From NCBI RefSeq assembly GCF_017309185.1, contig NZ_JAEKJZ010000002.1:248001-312000 (forward strand): a stretch of DNA of 64,000 nt, given 5' to 3'. The notes under the pieces are model-generated. The model did no database searches. It saw only the letters and a program-made list of their open reading frames with translations, and was not told the origin of the DNA. Origin of the DNA: Roseibium aggregatum. Its GTDB lineage: Bacteria; Pseudomonadota; Alphaproteobacteria; Rhizobiales; Stappiaceae. The position numbers and the translations under genes are program-made. Positions 21,346 through 29,601 of this stretch are shown in pieces (the stretch's first letter is position 1; each line of letters starts with the position of its first letter).

Positions 21346-21384
21346 CCAACCTCGGTCAGATGAGTTCTTGTTAACCGAGGTTGG
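21346..21384. repeat. perfect inverted repeat, 11-bp arms, between icd and the NRPS-like gene
   Basis: CCAACCTCGGT and ACCGAGGTTGG are exact reverse complements separated by 17 bases. There is no T-run, so it is not a standard terminator. It ends 46 bp before the NRPS-like start and could be an operator or an mRNA structure in that gene's leader. Confidence 0.6.
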
Positions 21385-21430
21385 TATAAGACCAAGCATC
21401 GGGCGCAACGAAAACGTGAAGGCTGGTGGC

Positions 21431-23626
21431 ATGACGCGAACAGAAATGACCGGCACCCAGAAAACGGCAGGCAATCCGGACATCGAATTCACCCGGCTTG
21501 AGGACATTGGTCTTGCCGCGAGCGGACAACCGTCGCAGCACCGGCTGGAAACGCCAGCCACGTCGCCCTGGACCGATGCCATCGACCGGCTGAAGGCGCG
21601 TTTTCCAGGCCACACTGCGGACCAGATCGCCATAGCCGTGTTCTCGACATATGCGGCACGCGTAAGCGAGACCAAATCCACTGCCTTCGCATACGCCTGC
21701 GGTCCGTCGACGGACCTTGCCGTTTTCGAGTTTGGCGTCCTGGCAGAGGACACCTTTTCCGACGCTCTCGCCAAGGTCGGCCGCGCCGGGGTTTCCGCGA
21801 CGGATGAAACCTCCGCGAACCTCTCCGCGCGAAACCAAGACAGTGCCCCCCTGGTGGTTACGCTCGGCGACCGACCGGCAACGGTTCCTGGTGGCGGCGT
21901 TCAGCTTCACTGCCACAGCGATGGCAAACTGACCTGGATACATCCCGGCACCCTTGCCGCGGACAGCTTCGGTCTCATCGAAGAGCGCATGGCAGCGCTC
22001 GCGGCCGGGATCGCCGAGGACCCCGAGCTGCCGCTGGTCCACCAGCCCATCATGTCGGCCCGGGAACGCAAACTCGTTGTGGAAACCTGGAACGCCACCG
22101 ACCGCCCCTATGCCGATAACGGCGGACTGGTCGCGATGATGGAACGCTGCGTTGAGACAACCCCGGATCATCCAGCCCTGATCTACAAGGAAGAGGCCCT
22201 CAGCTACGCCGAATTCAATGCCCGCGTGAACCGCCTTGCGCATGTCCTGCGAGCCAAGGGCGTCGGCCGAGACACATTCGTCGCGCTGTTCATGGATCGC
22301 AGCCTGGAAATGGTGATCGGTCTCTGGGCAACACTCAAGGCCGGCGGCGCCTATGTGCCATTGAACACGGAGGATCCGGCCGCACGTCTGACCGAAATTA
22401 TCGAGGATTGCAAACCGGTTGCGGTTCTGACGCAGGCGCATCTCAGGGACCGGATTGAAACGGAGTTTTCGGACGTCATCGTGCTGACGGAAGGCGGTGA
22501 CACCGGTCCCGGTGGCGAGAGCCAAAATCCCGAAGTCGAGATCGGAGCAAACGATCTCGCATATATGATCTACACTTCAGGCTCCACCGGGAAGCCGAAG
22601 GGCGTGGTCATCGAACATGAAGCGATCCACAATCGCGTTGTGTGGATGCACGAGGAGTACGGCCTCGATCCGCTGGACCGGGTTCTGCAGAAGACCCCCT
22701 ACACTTTCGACGTCTCCGTGTGGGAGTTCCTCTGGCCCTTTTCGGTCGGGTCTACGCTGGTGGTGGCCGCGCCCGGCGGTCACATGTCGATCAGATACCT
22801 ACAGCGCGTTATCCAGCAGTCGGGCGTAACGCATCTGCACTTCGTTCCGTCGATGCTGCGCCTGTTCCTTCTTGCTCCGGCGCTCGAGAACTTGCCGATC
22901 AAGAAGCTGTTCTGCTCCGGCGAGGCTCTCGGTTTCGACCTCGTCCAGTCCTTCTACGAAAAGGCCAATGATTTCGTGGAAGTTCACAATCTCTATGGCC
23001 CGACGGAAGCGGCCGTCGATGTCAGTTATTTCGCCTGCCCGCGCCATCCTGCGGATCACAGCATCCCGATCGGCAGGCCGGTCGCCAATACCGGCCTTTA
23101 CGTGCTCGACGAGTACGACCAACCGGTCCCGGTCGGCGTTCCGGGCGAACTTCACATCGGCGGCATTCAACTGGCGCGCGGATACTGGAACCGCGAGGAC
23201 CTCACTCGGGAGCGTTTCATTCCCTGCCCCCTCCCCGACGCTCCGCACCGGCGCCTCTACCGGACCGGGGACCTGGCCTATTTCCGCCCCGATGGCGAAA
23301 TCATCTATCTCGGCCGAAACGATTTTCAGGTGAAGATCAACGGCGTGCGCATGGAACTCGGCGAAATCGAGGCGGCCATCCGTTGCGCGGAAGGCGTCAG
23401 GGACGTCGTCGTTGTCGCGGAAGAAACCGATGGCAACAAGAGCCTGGTGGCCTATGTGGCCGCCGATACGGGCGACGAAGCGATGGCGGCCGCGGTCAAG
23501 AACGCGGTGTCGGAGAAATGCCCTGTTTTCTACATCCCGCAGGAGGTCCGGTTCCTGGCGGAAATGCCGCTGACGGTGTCCGGCAAGATCGACCGCAAGG
23601 TTCTCAAGGACCAGAAACGGCTCTAA
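21431..23626 (+). CDS. NRPS-like protein: partial condensation domain plus serine-type adenylation domain
   Basis: 731 residues. Residues 1-215 look like only the C-terminal half of a condensation domain plus the C-A linker (RKLVVETWNATDRPY); no HHxxxDG motif is present. Residues about 220-731 form a full adenylation domain: A3 YTSGSTGKPKG, A4 TFDVSVWEF, A5 NLYGPTEAAVD, A7 YRTGDLAYF, A8 QVKINGVRMELGEIE and A10 LTVSGKIDRK. Reading the substrate pocket against GrsA numbering gives D-V-W-H-F-S-L-V-D-K, the code known for serine in EntF. The protein ends right after A10, with no carrier or thioesterase domain. No phosphopantetheinyl transferase or other NRPS genes are near. It may be a stand-alone activating enzyme or a remnant; the reading frame itself is intact. 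Confidence 0.85.
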   Translation: MTRTEMTGTQKTAGNPDIEFTRLEDIGLAASGQPSQHRLETPATSPWTDAIDRLKARFPGHTADQIAIAVFSTYAARVSETKSTAFAYACGPSTDLAVFEFGVLAEDTFSDALAKVGRAGVSATDETSANLSARNQDSAPLVVTLGDRPATVPGGGVQLHCHSDGKLTWIHPGTLAADSFGLIEERMAALAAGIAEDPELPLVHQPIMSARERKLVVETWNATDRPYADNGGLVAMMERCVETTPDHPALIYKEEALSYAEFNARVNRLAHVLRAKGVGRDTFVALFMDRSLEMVIGLWATLKAGGAYVPLNTEDPAARLTEIIEDCKPVAVLTQAHLRDRIETEFSDVIVLTEGGDTGPGGESQNPEVEIGANDLAYMIYTSGSTGKPKGVVIEHEAIHNRVVWMHEEYGLDPLDRVLQKTPYTFDVSVWEFLWPFSVGSTLVVAAPGGHMSIRYLQRVIQQSGVTHLHFVPSMLRLFLLAPALENLPIKKLFCSGEALGFDLVQSFYEKANDFVEVHNLYGPTEAAVDVSYFACPRHPADHSIPIGRPVANTGLYVLDEYDQPVPVGVPGELHIGGIQLARGYWNREDLTRERFIPCPLPDAPHRRLYRTGDLAYFRPDGEIIYLGRNDFQVKINGVRMELGEIEAAIRCAEGVRDVVVVAEETDGNKSLVAYVAADTGDEAMAAAVKNAVSEKCPVFYIPQEVRFLAEMPLTVSGKIDRKVLKDQKRL

Positions 23627-23665
23627 GAACCCGGGACGTGTGACCGCGACCGGGAACCCCACCCG

Positions 23666-25060
23666 TCAAATGACGATGGAAGATCCGCTCGGCTGCTGTC
23701 TCAGCACACCGGCGACGATCTCGAGGCCCCGCTTCACCCGGTCCTCGCTCGCCTCGTGGCTGACGCAGATGCGAATGGCCTCCGGCGCGTCAGGCGCGTT
23801 GGGCGCAAATGAGCGGCCTTCGCTGACCAGAACACCAAGGCGAGCGCATTCGGCGCTGAACACGTCGGCCCTCCAGCCATCCGGAAGAGGCACCCAGGTG
23901 TGGAAGCCTTCTGAAACTGCTGGCCGCGCAACCGCACCAAGCGTTTGCCGAACGATCCGCTGCCGGTGGGAGGCGACACGAATTTGTTTGCCACTGAGTT
24001 CGGCCACCGTTCCGTCCGCTATTAATCGGGTTGCCACCTCCAGGGTCAAGGGCGGTGTCATCCAGACGCTCAGGTTCACCGATTGGTGCAGCGCCGGGGC
24101 GAACGTCTTCGGAGCCTTGAGAAAGCCCACCCGCAGCCCGGGCGCGACCGCCTTCGACAGGCTCGTTACATAGACCGTCGTTTCCGGCGCCAACTGCGCC
24201 AGCGGCGGCGGCTTGTCGGGCTTGAGCGGCCCGAACACATCGTCCTCGATCAGGATCACACTGTGGCGGTCGGCAATCTCCGCGATCCGCTGCCGCCGCG
24301 CACCGGACAAAGTGGCCGTGGTCGGAGCCTGCAGTGTCGGCGTGAGGTAAAAAGCGGAGGGATTTGCGTCACGGCACCATGCCTCGAAGGCCTCCGGAAT
24401 TACACCCTCGCCATCCATCGCGACTGATCCGGTTTGCAGGTTGAGACGTGCGGCCATCGCGAGCACAGGCGTGTAGGTCAGCGCCTCCGTCAGCAGAAGG
24501 TCCCCGGGCCGCAACAAGGCCGTCAGGGCGCACAAAATACCATGCTGCGCTCCGACCACCGGAACGATGCAGTCGCGTTCCGCATCGACGCCGCACATCT
24601 CAAGCCACATCTGGCCGGCTTCGCGGTGATGAACGAGATCCGCGTCGGTCTGATAGTCGAGCAAGGACCGCAAGCCTGTGTCTTCCGCGATGCCCGAGAT
24701 CGCACGGCGAATGTGGTCTTCTGAAAAACCCGGTATCGGCAGATTTCGGGACAGGTCAATTGGGCCCTTGTCCGCCCGCAGCAAGTTTTCCGCTTCGGCC
24801 CGGTCCGGTTCCGCACCTGCGGAACGCACAAACGTCCCCCGGCCGACCTCTCCCTTCAGAAGCGCCCGCTTCAAGGCTTCGGCGTAGGCCCGGCTGGTCG
24901 TGTTCGGGGAGATCCCCAGTTGATAGGCCAGCTCCCTGTGCGGCGGCAGGCGCGTTCCTGCGGACAAACGCCCCGTCGCGATATCCTCCGCCATGGCCTC
25001 CACGATCCGGAGGTATTTCGGACCGCTCCGGTAGGAGAGGTCTGGAACCCAAATTGCCAT
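23666..25060 (-). CDS. MocR-type transcription regulator (GntR DNA-binding plus aminotransferase-like domain)
   Basis: 464 residues. An N-terminal winged helix (about 10-80; TRLPPHRELAYQLGISPNTTSRAY cut short here to its flanks TRLPPHREL and SRAYAEAL) is followed by a fold-type-I aminotransferase-like domain. The PLP lysine is in VTSLSKAVAPGLR near residue 303, and IEDDVFGPLKP provides the PLP-binding Asp. MocR proteins sense PLP or amino compounds and usually control a divergent neighbour. Here the divergent gene, 78 bp away, is a DMT-family exporter, the likely target. A GATGCA direct repeat lies between them. Confidence 0.92.
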   Translation of the reverse strand: MAIWVPDLSYRSGPKYLRIVEAMAEDIATGRLSAGTRLPPHRELAYQLGISPNTTSRAYAEALKRALLKGEVGRGTFVRSAGAEPDRAEAENLLRADKGPIDLSRNLPIPGFSEDHIRRAISGIAEDTGLRSLLDYQTDADLVHHREAGQMWLEMCGVDAERDCIVPVVGAQHGILCALTALLRPGDLLLTEALTYTPVLAMAARLNLQTGSVAMDGEGVIPEAFEAWCRDANPSAFYLTPTLQAPTTATLSGARRQRIAEIADRHSVILIEDDVFGPLKPDKPPPLAQLAPETTVYVTSLSKAVAPGLRVGFLKAPKTFAPALHQSVNLSVWMTPPLTLEVATRLIADGTVAELSGKQIRVASHRQRIVRQTLGAVARPAVSEGFHTWVPLPDGWRADVFSAECARLGVLVSEGRSFAPNAPDAPEAIRICVSHEASEDRVKRGLEIVAGVLRQQPSGSSIVI

Positions 25061-25083
25061 CAGATCAATCTTTCTATTGAACT

Positions 25084-25101
25084 GATGCAGTTATGGATGC
25101 A
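25084..25101. promoter_or_regulatory. candidate MocR operator: GATGCA direct repeat
   Basis: Two copies of GATGCA (25084-25089 and 25096-25101) spaced 12 bp in the 78-bp region between the divergent mocR-type and exporter genes. MocR regulators often bind direct repeats in such positions. Assignment is inference. Confidence 0.4.
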
Positions 25102-25138
25102 ATTCCTGTTGCCGTCAAACTCATCACGGTCTCCTGCC

Positions 25139-26086
25139 ATGTCGCTTTTCTCTCCCTCAGCCGGGAAAGGCATCGCCCTCTCCCTCGTTTGCCTGGTTCT
25201 TCTCGGCATCATGCCGGTCATCTCGAACCTGCGGCCTTCCGATACCGGCGCGCTCAGCTTCGCCTTTGCGCTGTCGGTCTGGCAGGTCGCCTTCGCCGCA
25301 CCCGTGTTGGGCTGGGAACTGAGAACCGGAACCAGAGGCATCTTCGGTCTTCACCTCTCCCGCCGCCAACGCGGTCGCATGATTGCCGTGGCGCTTTTCA
25401 CCGGCGCACTCTTCGGCCTCTCGACTTACCTCTACGTTCTCGGGGTGGAAAAGGCCGGTGCGGCCAACGCGGCGATCGGTATCCAGGCCTATCCGCTGTT
25501 CGCGATCCTGTGGGAAACGCTTTTCCTGAAACGCCGGAAGACCGGCGTGGAACTGGCCATAACGGCCGTCTTGATCGGTGCACTCTATCACCTTGGCACA
25601 GGCGGCACCTTCCTCATGTCCGGCCTGTCGCCCTGGTTCCTCGTGTCACTCGGGGTTCCCCTGCTCTGGAGCGTCGCGCATGTCATCATCAAGGAGGAGC
25701 TCGGTAGCACGCCGATCACGCCCGCCCAGGTGACATTCTTCCGAGTGGTGATTTCGACCCTGTTTCTGGCAGTCGTTCTGGCCCTCGTCAGTCCGTCGGG
25801 GCTCGCCGCCGGACTGAAGGCGATCCTTCAGACGATGTCGGCCGTCATGGGCCTGGTCTATTTTCTGGAGCTGATCGTGTGGTTCTACGCGATGCGCCAC
25901 ATCGACGTGTCGCTGGCCAGTTCCATCACCACCCCCTGGCCCGCCCTGACGATGGTTCTCGCCGTGCCGCTTCTCGGAGAAGCCATCGCGCCCTATCAGG
26001 TCGCGGCACTTGCCGTCGTTGTGACCTGCATTTACGGCCTGACACTCGCAGGCCTGCGAAAACACAAGGCTCAGCATGCAGGTTAG
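25139..26086 (+). CDS. DMT/EamA-family inner-membrane transporter
   Basis: 315 residues with about ten hydrophobic helices in two EamA repeats of five. Family-typical segments include GVEKAGAANAAIGIQAYPLF in repeat one and SLASSITTPWPALTMVLAV near the end of repeat two. Members usually export amino acids or other small metabolites. The start at 25139 begins MSLFSPSAGKG; an upstream in-frame ATG at about 25085 is less likely because it would consume the regulatory spacer. Divergence from a MocR regulator suggests inducible export of an amino compound. Confidence 0.88.
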   Translation: MSLFSPSAGKGIALSLVCLVLLGIMPVISNLRPSDTGALSFAFALSVWQVAFAAPVLGWELRTGTRGIFGLHLSRRQRGRMIAVALFTGALFGLSTYLYVLGVEKAGAANAAIGIQAYPLFAILWETLFLKRRKTGVELAITAVLIGALYHLGTGGTFLMSGLSPWFLVSLGVPLLWSVAHVIIKEELGSTPITPAQVTFFRVVISTLFLAVVLALVSPSGLAAGLKAILQTMSAVMGLVYFLELIVWFYAMRHIDVSLASSITTPWPALTMVLAVPLLGEAIAPYQVAALAVVVTCIYGLTLAGLRKHKAQHAG

Positions 26087-26237
26087 AGATATCGGCAACG
26101 CTCCGTATTCCTGCCTGTGCGATGTGAACGCCAATCGGTACAGTGTGTGACGCATCGGGACGTTTTTACGGTAGTCCTGCAATAGGCTGAGGCCCGTTAG
26201 TTTGCCGAAACCCAAGCCGAGGAAACGAAACGCCGTC

Positions 26238-26885
26238 ATGATCGATCTGTTTGGCGCCGACTATTCCGTCTATGTGCGCTCCGCCCGGCTCGCGCTTGAG
26301 GAAAAGGGCGTGGCCTATGCGCTTCGTCCTGTTGACGTGTTTGCTGCGGGAGGACCGCCGGAAAGTTATCTCGCCCTCCAGCCGTTCGGAAAAATTCCGG
26401 CGCTCAAGGACGGAGACTTCGCTCTCTATGAAACCCAGGCCATCCTGCGCTACGTGGACGAGGCCTTCGACGGCCCTGCCCTTCAGCCCGAAACGGCCAA
26501 GGCCCGCGCCCGGATGAACCAATGCCTCGCGATCCTGGACAACTACGCCTACCGGACGCTGGTCTGGGGCATCTATGTCGAGCGTATCGTGAAGACGCAG
26601 GACGGCCGACCGGCGGACGAAGTCGCAATCGCCTCCGCCCTGGGTCTCGCACGCACCGTCGTTTCCGCCCTCGAAGCGCTCGCCGCCCCCGGCCCGTTCC
26701 TGCTCGGGGAGCGGCCGACCCTCGCCGATTGTCACGCAGCCCCCATGCTCAGCCTGTTCGAACAGGCCGAGGAAGGCCAGATGGTGCTGAAATCCGCGCC
26801 GAAGCTTGCAACCTGGCTTGAAGCTTTCCGGACGCGGCAGAGCTTTCAAAAGACGGAACCCGCGATTTCCGAAACATCAGAATAG
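26238..26885 (+). CDS. glutathione S-transferase family protein
   Basis: 215 residues with a thioredoxin-like N-terminal domain (about 1-78: MIDLFGADYSVYVRSARL, FGKIPALKDGD, YETQAILRYVDE) and an all-helical C-terminal domain (about 88-205, GERPTLADCHAAPM). The conserved ALKDG cis-Pro loop and ETQAI glutathione-binding residues are visible. It probably conjugates or reduces small electrophiles with glutathione in the cytoplasm; the substrate is unknown. It ends 8 bp from the convergent racemase gene. Confidence 0.9.
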   Translation: MIDLFGADYSVYVRSARLALEEKGVAYALRPVDVFAAGGPPESYLALQPFGKIPALKDGDFALYETQAILRYVDEAFDGPALQPETAKARARMNQCLAILDNYAYRTLVWGIYVERIVKTQDGRPADEVAIASALGLARTVVSALEALAAPGPFLLGERPTLADCHAAPMLSLFEQAEEGQMVLKSAPKLATWLEAFRTRQSFQKTEPAISETSE

Positions 26886-26893
26886 CCGCTGCT

Positions 26894-27589
26894 TCAGCCC
26901 TTGAGCGCGAAATCCAGTGCCGCCTTCGCGTGCAGCACCGTCGTGTCAAACGCAGGGATCTCGAAATCCTCCGCCTTGACCAGAAGACCGATCTCCGTAC
27001 AGCCGAAGATAACGCCGTCCGCCCCTTTCGAGGCCTCCTTGGTCACCACCTCCAGATAGGTTTCCTTGGAATCCGGCCACACCTCGCCCCGGCAGAGCTC
27101 TTCGTAGATGATCCGGTGGATTTCCGCCCGGTCTTCCGGCTCCGGCACCCAAACGTCGATGCCATGCGTCTCGCGCAGGTAGCCTTTGAGGAAATCCTGC
27201 TCCATCGTGTACGCGGTGGCAAGCAGCAGCGGCGCCCTGCAACCGGCCTCCTTGATCGCAGGCGCGATGCTGTCGGCGATATGGAGGAGTGGAGTGTCTA
27301 TGGCCGCCTGCACCTCAGCCGCCATCTTGTGCATGGTGTTGGTGCAGATCAGCAGGCACTCGGCGCCACCCCGCTCAAGATTGCGCGCGGCCGCCACCAT
27401 CAGCTCCGTCGCCCGTTCCCAATCGCCCGCCGTCTGCGCGGCCTCGATCTCGGCGAAATCGAAGGACCAGACAAGGCACTTGGCCGAATGCAGCCCCCCG
27501 AGCCGGTCCCGTGCCATGCTGTTGAGGACCCGATAGTAGACAGCGGTGCTTTCCCAGCTCATTCCACCGAGCAATCCAATGGTTTTCAT
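26894..27589 (-). CDS. aspartate/glutamate racemase family protein
   Basis: 231 residues of the PLP-independent Asp/Glu/hydantoin racemase superfamily. It starts MKTIGLLGGMSWEST. The two catalytic Cys are Cys82 in LLICTNTMHK and Cys197 in IFGCTEIGLL. This pattern matches aspartate racemase-type (YgeA-like) enzymes; the precise amino acid is not readable. The frame is open 20 codons further upstream but the family start is at 27589. Confidence 0.92.
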   Translation of the reverse strand: MKTIGLLGGMSWESTAVYYRVLNSMARDRLGGLHSAKCLVWSFDFAEIEAAQTAGDWERATELMVAAARNLERGGAECLLICTNTMHKMAAEVQAAIDTPLLHIADSIAPAIKEAGCRAPLLLATAYTMEQDFLKGYLRETHGIDVWVPEPEDRAEIHRIIYEELCRGEVWPDSKETYLEVVTKEASKGADGVIFGCTEIGLLVKAEDFEIPAFDTTVLHAKAALDFALKG

Positions 27590-27630
27590 GATAGCGTTCC
27601 GCCTGCCTGGGGTCTTTGGAGAAGTCGAAA

Positions 27631-28110
27631 TTGACCGCGCTTGAATCATTTTCTGAACAAAGACATTTTCGCATTACATGTCAGCTTCTTAGGAGATTTC
27701 TCTTAAGCGCCGCGCTGCTGACTTTCGCAAGTCTAGGCGCGATGGCCCAATCCGTCTACGAGCCGGCGCGCGGAAGCGGCGAGCGTGGTGCCATTTTGAA
27801 CACTTTGCGCCCGATGCTGGAAGCCCGGGTCGGACCGCCGGTCGAATTCATCGTGAACTGGTTGCGTGCCGGTGAAGGCTGGGCGTTCGTGCAGGTCTCG
27901 CCGCAGCGGCCGGGTGGAAATCCCATCGATCTCAGACGAACGACCTTTGCCTCGCAGCTGGACTATATGGACGGCATCGTCACATACGCCCTGCTGCGTT
28001 ATCAGCACGATCGCTGGAACCTGATCGATTTCGTTATCGGCCCGACGGACGTTTTCTGGCAGGGCGATCCGCTTTATGAAAGACTGCCACGGGGACTGAC
28101 GCCTTATTGA
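27631..28110 (+). CDS. small exported protein, unknown function
   Basis: About 159 residues from a TTG at 27631, chosen because a GGAGA ribosome site lies about 8 nt upstream; TTG at 27616 is an alternative, and no in-frame ATG precedes the signal. A signal peptide (LLRRFLLSAALLTFASLGAMA) is followed by a mature domain of about 120 residues beginning QSVYEPARGSGERGAIL. The mature part contains WAFVQVSPQRP and DYMDGIVTYALLRYQ, without a recognised function. Its stop overlaps the convergent channel gene by 7 bp. Confidence 0.75.
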   Translation: MTALESFSEQRHFRITCQLLRRFLLSAALLTFASLGAMAQSVYEPARGSGERGAILNTLRPMLEARVGPPVEFIVNWLRAGEGWAFVQVSPQRPGGNPIDLRRTTFASQLDYMDGIVTYALLRYQHDRWNLIDFVIGPTDVFWQGDPLYERLPRGLTPY

Positions 28111-29432
28111 GAAGGCGTTTTCGTCTTGTCACCGTCGTCTTCGCCCTCGTCCACATCCTTGTCCTCCGGGCCGCATTCGCTTTCCTCGAAAAGCTCGGGT
28201 TCCGTGCGCGCCTCTTCGCCATCGGCAAACACGCCTGCCTGCTCCAGTTCTTCCTCGGCCAGTTCTCCAAGGACCTTCTTGCCGGCCTCCGCCCGTTCCC
28301 GCGCTTCTTCCATGATCTTGCGCGCGAGCGCCGCATCCCGGTCCATGAGGTTTCTGAGAGCTTCCGCCTCGAGAATCAAAAGCTGGCACTCCCGGTAGGC
28401 TGTCACTTTGGCGGTCCGGCGCGTCTGGTTGATAAGCGCCAGCTCCCCGAAGAAACTGCCTTCGCCGAGATAGATCGTGTCGTGAGGCAGCTTGATTTCC
28501 ACCTCCCCCTCGGAGATGAAATACATGCGGTCGGCGACGTCGCCCCTCTCGGCGATTGTCAGGCCCTTGCGCACTTTCTGCGCCTGCAGGAGCTTGGTGA
28601 CTTCCGCGATTTCCGTCGCTTTCAGGTCCTCGAACAGGGGCACGCGAGCCACCATCGACCAGGTGATCACGAAATCGCGGCTGTGGATCTCGCGTGCGAA
28701 GGCCGACGCGATGATGCCGACCGGCAGTGCGATCAGACCGTAGCCCATGAGCATGACCACGTTGCTGACCAGTTTGCCCAGATTGCTCACGGGAACGACA
28801 TCGCCGTATCCGACCGTGGTCACGGTCGTGATGGCCCAGTAGATGCCATGCAGGATACTGCGGAATTTTTGCGGTTGATCGTCGTTTTCGATCAGGTACA
28901 TCAGCGTGGCCGACAACAGGATCACGCCGAAGATGATCATGGTCGATCCGAGCAGCGCGCGCCGTTCCGACGCGACCGCGGAAATCAGCGATCGGAGCGC
29001 CGGCGAGTAGCGGGCGAGCTTCAAAAAACGCAGCAAGCGCAGGATAACGACGACCGTGACGGCCTGGTTGGGAAGAAACAGGACAAACAGCAGCGGCAGC
29101 GCGCCGATCAGATCGACAAGCGCATCCGGCTGGAGCGCGTAGCGCAACCGGGACCAGAAAGGACCGTACCGGCGCAGGGGCGGATGAAGATCCGCCACGT
29201 AAAGCCTCAGAACATATTCGATGACGAACACGAGACCGCAGGCGAGCTGGACAAAACTCAGATGCGTGCCCAGGGCCTGCCTGATTTCCGGAACCGTCTC
29301 GAGAACGGCCAGAACGATATTCCCGATGATGAGAACCACCAGAACCTGGCGCAGCGCCCGCGCGGCCAGCTTCCGCTTGCCGGTATCCTCAAGCACTTCG
29401 TAAAGTGCTCTTTTGAACCCCTCCCGATACAC
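28104..29432 (-). CDS. voltage-type potassium channel with cyclic-nucleotide-binding domain
   Basis: 442 residues. Six transmembrane segments (about 27-245) include an Arg-bearing S4-like helix (VVVILRLLRFLKLARY), and the pore holds TTVGYGD near 204-209, the K+ selectivity signature. A cyclic-nucleotide-binding domain (about 270-375; GEGSFFGELALINQTRRTAKV) follows, then an acidic, Glu/Asp-rich tail of about 65 residues. This is the MloK1-like architecture, so it probably conducts K+ in the inner membrane and is gated by cAMP or a related nucleotide. It lies downstream of alaS on the same strand, 169 bp away. Confidence 0.92.
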   Translation of the reverse strand: MYREGFKRALYEVLEDTGKRKLAARALRQVLVVLIIGNIVLAVLETVPEIRQALGTHLSFVQLACGLVFVIEYVLRLYVADLHPPLRRYGPFWSRLRYALQPDALVDLIGALPLLFVLFLPNQAVTVVVILRLLRFLKLARYSPALRSLISAVASERRALLGSTMIIFGVILLSATLMYLIENDDQPQKFRSILHGIYWAITTVTTVGYGDVVPVSNLGKLVSNVVMLMGYGLIALPVGIIASAFAREIHSRDFVITWSMVARVPLFEDLKATEIAEVTKLLQAQKVRKGLTIAERGDVADRMYFISEGEVEIKLPHDTIYLGEGSFFGELALINQTRRTAKVTAYRECQLLILEAEALRNLMDRDAALARKIMEEARERAEAGKKVLGELAEEELEQAGVFADGEEARTEPELFEESECGPEDKDVDEGEDDGDKTKTPSQ

Positions 29433-29601
29433 CGCGTTCCCCGTTTCCGCTTCGTTCCTCTCCTAAATATCCGAAGAATGGTTAAGGACAAAGTTACCAC
29501 GCGCCGAACGTTGTCCAGCGCGCTGCGGATTTCCGGCTTTGCAGGTCCTTGGACCGGGTATCGGCTTTGGGGTCCGTACCCGTAAATTCAGTTTTCAGGC
29601 G

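Noticed and set aside
29558-29580. Imperfect hairpin after alaS
   Set aside because: The stem needs a bulge and no T-run follows on the reverse strand.
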